Source: Spirosoma profusum (GTDB taxonomy: Bacteria; Bacteroidota; Bacteroidia; Cytophagales; Spirosomataceae). Taken from it: a DNA stretch of 64,000 bases. The position numbers were made by a program, and so were the translations under genes. Under the pieces are notes generated by a model. That model saw only the letters and a list, made by a program, of their open reading frames with translations, did no database searches and had not been told where the DNA came from. Below, piece by piece: positions 53,765-60,813 of the stretch. The stretch lies in contig NZ_JACWZY010000010.1 in the NCBI RefSeq assembly GCF_014699005.1, positions 62,001 to 126,000 of the forward strand, read 5' to 3'. The number at the start of each line of letters is the position of its first letter. The first letter of the stretch is position 1.

Positions 53765-54907
53765 CTATTTCCCCGTTGCCTGTTTGATGGCTGCTGTCTC
53801 GGCGGGGTCGACGGGCGTTCCGTTCTGTTTGAACACTTCGTGGAACCAGACGGCAGGCTCGCGGCCGTTTACGTAAGGTTTCTGCCAACTATCCCAGGGT
53901 AAGAACGTCTGAGTTTTTCCAGCTACAAAACCCCAGTTAATCATGCCCACTTTTGCCTTTTTGGCAATGGGCAGGTGCGTCTGGAATTTACTGTTGACGC
54001 CACGTGCCATATACTCCGTGCAAATAACCGGACGGCCCATTTTCTGGAGAATGGGGATGATTTTTTCAAGATCCTGGGTGGTGGAGTACTGGTGAAACGT
54101 AATGATGTCGGAGTTTTCAAACTGAACCTTCTCCATAGCCGTCCACTTGGCCGGATTACTCCAGTCGTGTGTGCCATTGAAAATCCAGGGGGCAGAGGTC
54201 AATGGTTGCGTAGCACCGGCCGCCCGCGCCCACTGAAATACCTGCGGCAGGAGTTTGGTTGCGAGAGCAATTTTCTGATCTTTCGGCAGTTCCGTTTTCA
54301 GATGATTCTGACCATAGCTATTGTCATTGCCGTTATCGGGTTCGTTCCACATATCCCAGGCCAGAATCCGGTTATCGTTTTTAAATGCACCCACAACCCC
54401 TTTTACATAAGCTTCAAGCCGTTTGTATTGGGCTGGATCAGCCAGCGCATCGGCACCAGGGCTTTGGAGCCAGCCCGAATTGTGAATACCAGGCTGTGGA
54501 GCCCGTTGTTTCCCTAATTTCGGATGCGGATCCCAGCAAGAATCGAATAATACCAGCATGGGTTTGATTTTATGCCTGGCGCACAAACCCAAAAACTGAT
54601 CGAGCCGTTTGGTAAAACCGGCGGAATCTTTCCAGAGCAAATCGTGCAGAAACACGCGCATGGTATTCATGCCCAGACCTTCGGCTAGCGCCAGTTCTTT
54701 ATCGATGGTGGCCGGGTCGAAACTTGCTGCCTGAAACATTTCAAGCTCATTGATAGCATTGGCTGGTATGTAATTGGAACCTACCAGAAACGGTTGTTTA
54801 GCATACCAGGCATTGGCTTTGGCCGCCGACCAACGCCCAGGTTCGCTTTGCTGCGCCAGCGATAACGTAGCACTAAAAAGAAGAATAAAAACAAATAATC
54901 GCTTCAT
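53765..54907 (-). CDS. Secreted glycoside hydrolase family 5-like (cellulase/mannanase type)
   Basis: About 380 residues from ATG 54907, which gives the signal peptide MKRLFVFILLFSATLSLAQ. A TIM-barrel GH5-type enzyme: LAWDMWNEPDNGN holds the acid/base Glu and VICTEYMARG the nucleophile Glu, with NTMRVFLHDLLW near the start of the barrel. Likely a beta-mannanase or endoglucanase-like activity; close family annotation often reads 1,4-beta-xylanase. It precedes no other carbohydrate gene than the GH43 upstream on the same strand. Confidence 0.85.
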   Translation of the reverse strand: MKRLFVFILLFSATLSLAQQSEPGRWSAAKANAWYAKQPFLVGSNYIPANAINELEMFQAASFDPATIDKELALAEGLGMNTMRVFLHDLLWKDSAGFTKRLDQFLGLCARHKIKPMLVLFDSCWDPHPKLGKQRAPQPGIHNSGWLQSPGADALADPAQYKRLEAYVKGVVGAFKNDNRILAWDMWNEPDNGNDNSYGQNHLKTELPKDQKIALATKLLPQVFQWARAAGATQPLTSAPWIFNGTHDWSNPAKWTAMEKVQFENSDIITFHQYSTTQDLEKIIPILQKMGRPVICTEYMARGVNSKFQTHLPIAKKAKVGMINWGFVAGKTQTFLPWDSWQKPYVNGREPAVWFHEVFKQNGTPVDPAETAAIKQATGK

Positions 54908-55020
54908 AAGAAAATGAATAATGGAGAATGGATTAAGGAACAATATAGAATGAACAACGTAAATGAGGGTGCAAGTTAATCAACTGTCAATTACTCATTT
55001 TACTACTATTCATTCTTTGA

Positions 55021-56082
55021 TTATGAACCCGAAGGCACTGGCATCGGTGTTTTAGCAACTGGCCGACCAAAATTGGGGGAGCCGTCGGCATTCCACGTAA
55101 AAGGCTGGATATGAGGTGCCCGTTTATTTCCACAGCCATCTTTCTCCGATGGATTGGCGTGGTAAATCATCCAGTCCTGTTTACCATCGGCGGAGCGAAA
55201 AAATCCACCATGCCCTGGCGCCCAAACCCCGTTTTCGGCCGATTGTGTAAAAACGGGCTGCTGGCTTTTAGTCCAGTTAGCCGGATCGAGCAGGTCGCCC
55301 TGACCTTTATACGTCAGCAGTCCCAGGCAATAGTCGAGCCAGCAGGCATTGGCCGAGTACACCAAAAACAGTTTGTTGTCGTGGACCAGAAATTCGGGGC
55401 CTTCGTTGACGTATATTTTAGGAACCTCGCCATTTTTCTGCCACTCCTGCGGTACATCGCCGTGTCGTTCCCAGGGCAAATCAGGTTGAGAAAGCTTAAC
55501 ACGGTCGCCGTCGATGGTCCAGGGATTTTTCAGGCGGGCGATGTAAATATCCTGCCGCCCATTGGTAGGGCCTTCCCACCCCGACCAGGCCGCGTATAAT
55601 TGCCCGTTAAAATCGACTACCGACATATCGATTTCCCAATGGTCGCCTTTATCGCCAATTTTCCCTTTCATCGTCCATTCGCCCTGCATCGGGTCGGGCG
55701 ACGTATTTTCAATGACCCAAACGCGGTGAGTGAGATTATTGAGTGAATCGGCGGAGAAATAGACGTACCAGCGATTATTGAAAAAATGAATCTCGGGCGC
55801 CCATAAGTCGCGGGAGTAGGCTTTGCCGGGAGGTGGCGTATAGATTATTTTACTCTCAGCCGTACTAAGCTCTGCTACGTTGCGGGTTTTCCAGAGAGTA
55901 AGATTCCGGCCCGTTGTGTTCATGTAATAATACCAGCCATCTTTCTGAATCACCCAGGGGTCGGGACCGGAGTTTTTGATGGGATTGGTAAAGGTGCGCT
56001 GGCCAATTGCCAACTGGCTCATCAGGCATATACTGAAAAGCAGTGATACGCCAAACTGGCTTTTAAAGAAAGGAAAGGTCAT
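55021..56082 (-). CDS. Secreted glycoside hydrolase family 43 protein
   Basis: A 353-residue five-bladed propeller enzyme with a signal peptide (about 1-28, ending AIGQ). GPDPWVIQKDGWYYYMNT carries the catalytic base Asp; WEIDMSVVDFNGQLYAAWSG holds the second Asp; and NEGPEFLVHDNKLFLVYSA supplies the acid Glu. GH43 enzymes are mostly arabinofuranosidases, arabinanases or beta-xylosidases. With the GH5-like gene it suggests attack on hemicellulose or pectin side chains. Confidence 0.88.
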   Translation of the reverse strand: MTFPFFKSQFGVSLLFSICLMSQLAIGQRTFTNPIKNSGPDPWVIQKDGWYYYMNTTGRNLTLWKTRNVAELSTAESKIIYTPPPGKAYSRDLWAPEIHFFNNRWYVYFSADSLNNLTHRVWVIENTSPDPMQGEWTMKGKIGDKGDHWEIDMSVVDFNGQLYAAWSGWEGPTNGRQDIYIARLKNPWTIDGDRVKLSQPDLPWERHGDVPQEWQKNGEVPKIYVNEGPEFLVHDNKLFLVYSANACWLDYCLGLLTYKGQGDLLDPANWTKSQQPVFTQSAENGVWAPGHGGFFRSADGKQDWMIYHANPSEKDGCGNKRAPHIQPFTWNADGSPNFGRPVAKTPMPVPSGS

Positions 56083-56151
56083 AGGGAAATAATACGTAGT
56101 TGGTAGGTAAAGACCGAAACATACGTTTTTACCCCCTCGCCGATTTAGAAT

Positions 56152-56220
56152 AATGTATGAGCTATGATGTATGATGTATTACTCACTACACACATCATAC
56201 AGTATATAGCATACCTCATT
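56152..56220. repeat. Imperfect inverted repeat at the 3' end of fur
   Basis: ATGATGTATGATGT-type left arm and CACATCATACAGTATATAG-type right arm pair imperfectly. The right arm overlaps the last codon and stop of the fur homologue. Confidence 0.4.
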
Positions 56221-56689
56221 CATTAACGTTCCCGCAGTCACCGTCGGTGCAGTGCCCGTAAAACACCAACGAGTGCGAATCGACCTGAAACTGCATCGAT
56301 TGCCCTACGTTCGTTTTAATCAGGTGTAGCCGGGGGTCGCAGAATTCGGTAACGCGGTGGCAAACTGTGCAAACCAAGTGGGCATGTTGCTGTCGTCCAA
56401 GCGATTTCTCGTAACGACTTCTGACTTTATCATTGTCGCCAAACTGATGTCGACTGACCAAACCGCATTCTACCAGTACCTCTAACGTATTATAAACCGT
56501 GGCCCGGCTCACCGGATACGATTTCTGGTGCATGGCCTGATACAAATCTTCGGCGTCGAAATGGTCGTTTCGCGAATATACTTCTTCCAGAATGGCGAAT
56601 CGTTCCGAGGAACGACGTAACCCTCTGGCCAGCAGCATTTCTTCTAATTTGGCGCGGGCGGTGGCTAAAAGTAAATTTGACTCCTGCAT
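56216..56689 (-). CDS. Fur-family metal- or peroxide-responsive repressor
   Basis: A 157-residue regulator. N-terminal winged helix (RRSSERFAILEEVYS; PVSRATVYNTLEVLVECGLV is the recognition helix) and C-terminal dimerisation domain. Zinc sites: HAHLVCTVCHRV and CTDGDCGN give the two CxxC-type pairs of a structural Zn; HxH sequences provide the regulatory metal site. Whether it senses Fe, Mn, Zn or peroxide cannot be told from sequence. A 13-3-13 palindrome lies 20 bases upstream of its start, an obvious candidate operator. Confidence 0.9.
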   Translation of the reverse strand: MQESNLLLATARAKLEEMLLARGLRRSSERFAILEEVYSRNDHFDAEDLYQAMHQKSYPVSRATVYNTLEVLVECGLVSRHQFGDNDKVRSRYEKSLGRQQHAHLVCTVCHRVTEFCDPRLHLIKTNVGQSMQFQVDSHSLVFYGHCTDGDCGNVNE

Positions 56690-56708
56690 ACGTACTGAAG
56701 TTTGTCAG

Positions 56709-56737
56709 AAAGGAACTAGTTAACAACTAGTTCCTTT
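56709..56737. promoter_or_regulatory. Perfect palindrome upstream of fur homologue
   Basis: AAAGGAACTAGTT, three bases, then its exact complement. It is 20 bases upstream of the fur ATG and 42 bases downstream of the preceding small gene. Either a Fur-family operator (autorepression) or a terminator hairpin of the upstream gene; the flanking sequence has only a short U-run. Confidence 0.5.
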
Positions 56738-56778
56738 ACTCTTTCTCTACTAACCTATGATTACCTGGTGAAGTTCGT

Positions 56779-57069
56779 TTAGTCGAGCTGCAGATAGGCT
56801 TCCTGCAAGGCCAGACTGAGTTCGTTGAATTCCTGAAGTGTTATCTGAAAATTTTCGCTTTGAAATCCTGTTCAGACGCACGTATCCCAAAGGTCGAATA
56901 GTCTGACCCGATAAAGAACAGTCCACGCGTTCGAAAGCCCGCTCAGCAACGTAGCGATATCCTGTTGACTCAGTTTAAGTTGCCTGCCTTTAAAAGGAAT
57001 CTCAATAAGCCCGCAGGCATTCTGAAGATTATAACTGAGAGTCTGGGAATATGTCGATGGCTTATTCAT
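56779..57069 (-). pseudogene. Small gene interrupted by an in-frame TGA
   Basis: A frame of 65 codons from ATG 57069 (MNKPSTYSQTLSYN to LWDTCV) stops at TGA 56872-56874. The same frame continues 30 coding-like codons (TGFQSENFQITLQEF to LQLD) and ends TAA at 56779. The tail has the amphipathic EFNELSLALQEAYL pattern similar to NELTQMLDEAYLL at the end of the adjacent DUF6686-like protein, so the two look paralogous. A single CGA-to-TGA change would explain the break. Either a recent nonsense mutation, a sequencing error, or readthrough. Confidence 0.6.
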
Positions 57070-57096
57070 TACGTTGTGAAAAGGTTATGGGTTAGG

Positions 57097-57438
57097 CTAA
57101 CGATTTGTCGATGAAGGTGTTGCCAGAATTTGCTCCACTTCCCGCAGCAGATAAGCTTCATCCAGCATTTGGGTTAGCTCATTTATTTCTGAGTCAGCGA
57201 AAAGTATGAAATAATTTGGCATCGGTGTTTTGAGAAGCCACTCTTTTCCGTGCGACGTAAAAAAAGAGTTCATGGCAGTACGTTCCAGCATTATCTGCCG
57301 GTAGCAATTGAACTCCTCTTCCGATAAAATAAACAGAGAATTTTTGTACGCTACGTTGTACGACTGACAGCCCGCACAATAACCAATGTATCCATTGTCG
57401 GTTTGAGAAAGAGATTTTAAGTGGTGTTTATGTTCCAT
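57097..57438 (-). CDS. DUF6686-like small protein
   Basis: A 113-residue protein: HLKSLSQTDNGYIGYCAGCQ near the start with a CxxC pair, then LFILSEEEFNCYRQIM and a C-terminal helix INELTQMLDEAYLLREVEQIL. This pattern occurs widely in Bacteroidota next to Fur-family genes and is called DUF6686; function unknown. It is preceded by the best promoter match in the window and is followed 27 bases later by the broken paralogue. Confidence 0.75.
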   Translation of the reverse strand: MEHKHHLKSLSQTDNGYIGYCAGCQSYNVAYKNSLFILSEEEFNCYRQIMLERTAMNSFFTSHGKEWLLKTPMPNYFILFADSEINELTQMLDEAYLLREVEQILATPSSTNR

Positions 57439-57469
57439 AACAACCTCTCTTATTTAGACTAATTTTAAA

Positions 57470-57500
57470 CAAAAGTAGAATGAAAATTCTCACGTGCAAA
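57470..57500 (-). promoter_or_regulatory. Complete Bacteroidota sigma-type promoter
   Basis: Minus strand: TTTG (57497-57500), 19-base spacer, TACTTTTG (57470-57477), matching TTTG-N19-TAnnTTTG. It lies 31 bases before the DUF6686-like ATG, so it probably drives that gene, the broken paralogue and possibly fur. Confidence 0.75.
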
Positions 57501-57627
57501 CCTTATTAGTATCTTTTACGGAAAAAATATTGGAGCGTATTGATTATCAATGAGTAAAGACATTCTAAATTTCTCCTGGAAGAAGACACAACTTTGTCAG
57601 CCAAAACCAAGTCTAATTAGTTTACTT

Positions 57628-58350
57628 TTAACTTAAACGTAGTACGCGCTCCACCTCTTTCTGATACAATCGGCCGATGGGTAATTCCTGTTGCCCCACC
57701 TCCACATGACGGGGTGTGTAGGTACCAACCTGGGCCACAGCGACGATAAATGACCGATGTATCCGCACAAACTGGTCGTCCGGGAGCATGGTTTCTAACG
57801 TACTAATGGACTGCTTTACAAGTAAGGGCTTACTAGTGGTGGTCACAATACGAACATAGTCTTTCAGACTTTCAATATAAAGGATGTCATTGATGAGGAT
57901 TTTCACCAGTTTGCGTTCAGCCCGAAAAAATAGAAACCCTCCTTCTGTAGAGCGAACGGACTGTTTTTCAGCAGGCTGGGGAAGAGCTGTTCCGGCGGTC
58001 GCCTTCAACACTTTCGCGACAGCCCGTAAAAATCGGTCGAATGGAATTGGTTTCAGCAGGTAATCAACAACATCTAACTCATACCCATCGAGCGCATATT
58101 CACGATAAGCCGTTGTAATAATAACTGGAGGTGGATTACGTAGCGTTCGCAGGAAATCGGTTCCTAACAGTCTAGGCATCGTTACGTCCAGAAACATCAG
58201 ATCGATGGGTTGCTGCTGAAGGACTTGAAAGGCCTGTAAAGCATTTTCACATCGAGCCGCTACGGTCAGCCTGTCCATAGATTCAATGTAATGTTCCAGC
58301 AAATCCAGGGCCGGAGGCTCGTCGTCAACGATCAGGCATCGTAGTTTCAT
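57628..58350 (-). CDS. LytTR-family response regulator
   Basis: A 240-residue regulator. Receiver domain about 3-120 with LIVDDEPPALDL and the phospho-acceptor Asp55 in DLMFLDVTMP; LytTR DNA-binding domain about 140-240 (FFRAERKLVKILINDILYIE; FVRIHRSFIVAV). Last of an operon with two LytS-like kinases; it overlaps the preceding kinase gene by 26 bases. By similarity it would bind direct repeats upstream of its targets, which are not evident here. Confidence 0.92.
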   Translation of the reverse strand: MKLRCLIVDDEPPALDLLEHYIESMDRLTVAARCENALQAFQVLQQQPIDLMFLDVTMPRLLGTDFLRTLRNPPPVIITTAYREYALDGYELDVVDYLLKPIPFDRFLRAVAKVLKATAGTALPQPAEKQSVRSTEGGFLFFRAERKLVKILINDILYIESLKDYVRIVTTTSKPLLVKQSISTLETMLPDDQFVRIHRSFIVAVAQVGTYTPRHVEVGQQELPIGRLYQKEVERVLRLS

Positions 58351-59464
58351 GATTTATTGGAGAGAGCGGTTTTACAACTGAATCCGATTTATCATCAATT
58401 CCTAAGGGCAAGGTCATTACAACGATAAAAGCATCTTCCTCTGACTGAATCTGAAGGTGATACGTATCGGTATAGTGAAAATAAAGTTGTTTCTGAATAT
58501 CAGCAAGTTGTTTTGAGTTATTGGCTGCTAGAACAGGTTGGCCATGAATTACTTTCAGCGTCAGGTGCGTTTCGCCAATGGCCAGATCAATACTTATCCA
58601 GGCAGGTTCGTCAGGAGGTCGTGACGTCAGATCGCTGGGTAAGTGCTGAACTGCATTTTCGACGAGTAAAAGGAGCAGCAGCGGGGGAATGGTCCAGTCG
58701 GCAGGATTTCCCCGAATAGCCAGCGAGATTTCCACTGTATTCGGGTGCATGATACGTTGCAGATAAACGTATTTTTCAATAACATCGGTTTCCGAGGCAA
58801 GTGGTACGTGTTTTACGCGGCTTTCATAAAGAATGTACCGCAAAAAATAAGCTAAATTCAGAGTGACTTCGGGCGCTTGTCTATCGTGTTGACGGGTCAG
58901 TGTATAAAGCGTTTTAAGTGTTCCAAACAGTAAATCGGGGTTGAGTTGTAATTTAAGCAAGGCCAGTTCCTGTATCAGTTTTTCGCGCTCAAGCCGCTGA
59001 CTTTCTGCTACGTTCTGTCGCCATTGCCGGAAGAGTTTCAGACAAACAAATATCCCTGCTGTCAGATACGTTGCCCGATAATCGGCGCCGGGAAATGCTG
59101 AGTTAAAGAGCCAGTTATCGGGCTGAAAAGCTATTTTTTGGGGCAACCAGTACGTTAGAACGTAGAACACTACGTAGCTCAGCAGATCGTACAGAAACCA
59201 AGAGATTAAATTGAGCAGGAATAAACCTAGCCCAAACTGGATGAGTTTCCCGCCAAATACGAGGGGTAGCACTCGATAAGCCAACAGATACGTATACACC
59301 AGGAATGTTGGCAGGCTTGCAAAAAGCAGGCTGCCGAAGGGTGGAATCCAGTTGCAGAAACAAAAACCGGGATTGACCAGTATCATTACCCCGAAAAACA
59401 AAACGATACCTGCCCAAAACAGCAGATGTCGTATGAGTCGGTTGGTGCGAAGTTGAACAGCCAT
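58325..59464 (-). CDS. LytS-like sensor with degenerate kinase domain (probable pseudokinase)
   Basis: About 379 residues. The ATG at 59464 shares its A with the stop TAA of the upstream kinase (TAATG), so it is preferred to the ATG 36 bases further up. Four membrane helices, then a helix EKLIQELALLKLQLNPDLLF (about 161-180): the family motif QxNPHFLFN reads LQLNPDLLFG, putting Asp177 where the phospho-acceptor His should be. The N-box (LVENAVQH) survives but the G-box is replaced by NSKQLADIQKQL. It is unlikely to autophosphorylate and may instead modulate its partner kinase. Confidence 0.85.
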   Translation of the reverse strand: MAVQLRTNRLIRHLLFWAGIVLFFGVMILVNPGFCFCNWIPPFGSLLFASLPTFLVYTYLLAYRVLPLVFGGKLIQFGLGLFLLNLISWFLYDLLSYVVFYVLTYWLPQKIAFQPDNWLFNSAFPGADYRATYLTAGIFVCLKLFRQWRQNVAESQRLEREKLIQELALLKLQLNPDLLFGTLKTLYTLTRQHDRQAPEVTLNLAYFLRYILYESRVKHVPLASETDVIEKYVYLQRIMHPNTVEISLAIRGNPADWTIPPLLLLLLVENAVQHLPSDLTSRPPDEPAWISIDLAIGETHLTLKVIHGQPVLAANNSKQLADIQKQLYFHYTDTYHLQIQSEEDAFIVVMTLPLGIDDKSDSVVKPLSPINHETTMPDR

Positions 59465-60549
59465 TAGTAGTCGATGGTCTGTAACGTAGACCGATTCCAC
59501 TCAGGTCGCAGAAGAATCGTCAATTCTACCACAAATCGTTCGGCTTCGGGCCGGATGATTAACGTATGTGTGTTTGGATAGAGCAACTCCAGCCGCTTTC
59601 TGGCGTTAGTTAACCCCAGGCCGCTGTAATCGTCGGAAATTGCCTGTTTATCCCGGCTATTTTCAAGCCTGAAAGTTAGTTGATTGTCAGTTAGTTTTAT
59701 TACAAATTCAATATGTGCTGAACCGATTTGTTTGGCAGAACCGTGTTTAAAAGCGTTTTCGACAAAGGGAATAAGCAGCAGTGGAGCAATGGACGTACTT
59801 CCCATTTCGCCCTGTATGGTGATTGAAACTGTTAACCGCGACCCATAGCGCAGCTTTTCGAGGTCAATATAATTACGTAGAAAATCTATTTCCTTTGCCA
59901 GCAATACAGTCGGTACGTTGCATTCATGAATCATATAGTGTAGCAATCCTGATAATTTCAGCACCATGTCGGGCGCCAGTGGCGACTGCCTGAGCGTTAG
60001 CGAATAGAGATTGTTGAGGGTATTGAATAAAAAATGCGGATGAATTTGTGCTTTCAAAACCTGCAATTCTACAGTTAATGTTTCGCGAATTAATCGCTGA
60101 TTTGCCTGCTCCCGCTGATACCAGAACCGGTATAGCTTAACCCCCACCGCAACACCGACAACAACTAATCCAATAATCCAGGCCCCGAGCGTAAAAATTT
60201 CATGATACGTAGGAAACAGAGCCAGTTTACCCGTTCGAAATGGAATCAGCACAAACGCCCGGTAGAGATAGGTAAATATCCAGCCACCTATCAGGTAGAT
60301 AAGCAAACGATAAACGAACGGGCGATATTGATTCTGCAAAATTGGCGTCAATACCCAATACAAAGCTGCATAGACCAGTATCATGTTATACGGTAAAAAG
60401 AGGTAGGTAGTCTGTACATTCTCCCAAAACCGGCTTATAGACATACTATGAGCAACTGACAGCCCTGTATTTACAGTTAGCCAAAACAGCAAATGACGTC
60501 CCAGCCAGTTAGGAGTCAGGTTTTTCAATTCTACAGATAGCCCATTCAT
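59464..60549 (-). CDS. LytS-family sensor histidine kinase
   Basis: A 361-residue kinase. Four to five membrane helices (about 15-140), then a coiled coil and the PF06580-type kinase region: LKAQIHPHFLFNTLNNLYSL with His172, and a complete ATPase site (LIPFVENAFKHG; GLGLTNARKRLELLYP). First gene of the three-gene operon; translationally coupled through TAATG to a divergent sensor. By comparison with its neighbour it is the only catalytically complete kinase of the pair. Confidence 0.9.
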   Translation of the reverse strand: MNGLSVELKNLTPNWLGRHLLFWLTVNTGLSVAHSMSISRFWENVQTTYLFLPYNMILVYAALYWVLTPILQNQYRPFVYRLLIYLIGGWIFTYLYRAFVLIPFRTGKLALFPTYHEIFTLGAWIIGLVVVGVAVGVKLYRFWYQREQANQRLIRETLTVELQVLKAQIHPHFLFNTLNNLYSLTLRQSPLAPDMVLKLSGLLHYMIHECNVPTVLLAKEIDFLRNYIDLEKLRYGSRLTVSITIQGEMGSTSIAPLLLIPFVENAFKHGSAKQIGSAHIEFVIKLTDNQLTFRLENSRDKQAISDDYSGLGLTNARKRLELLYPNTHTLIIRPEAERFVVELTILLRPEWNRSTLQTIDY

Positions 60550-60813
60550 TTCATTGAGAAATTTAGACTAAAAGGTAATTGGGTTTTTATAAATAGACTA
60601 CTCACTATCAGACTTTTGGCCGAATCTTCTATATCCGATGATGCTCACTGTTCGTCGTCGATGAATGGCATTCGTTTGTTTTTTTCGGGAGTATGTGCCT
60701 ACTAACTGGAGACCCGTCGATTAATTAAGCAGGTTATGCGGAAGAAGCCCAATTTTCAGTAATTATTCTAAATGTTCATACTGTCCAGAAAGAATACTTA
60801 ACTCATGTTGGTT

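Noticed and set aside
56872..56874. TGA as a selenocysteine codon
   Set aside because: No SECIS-like hairpin was recognised after it, no Sec-machinery gene is in the window, and the context does not match a known selenoprotein; nonsense mutation is simpler.
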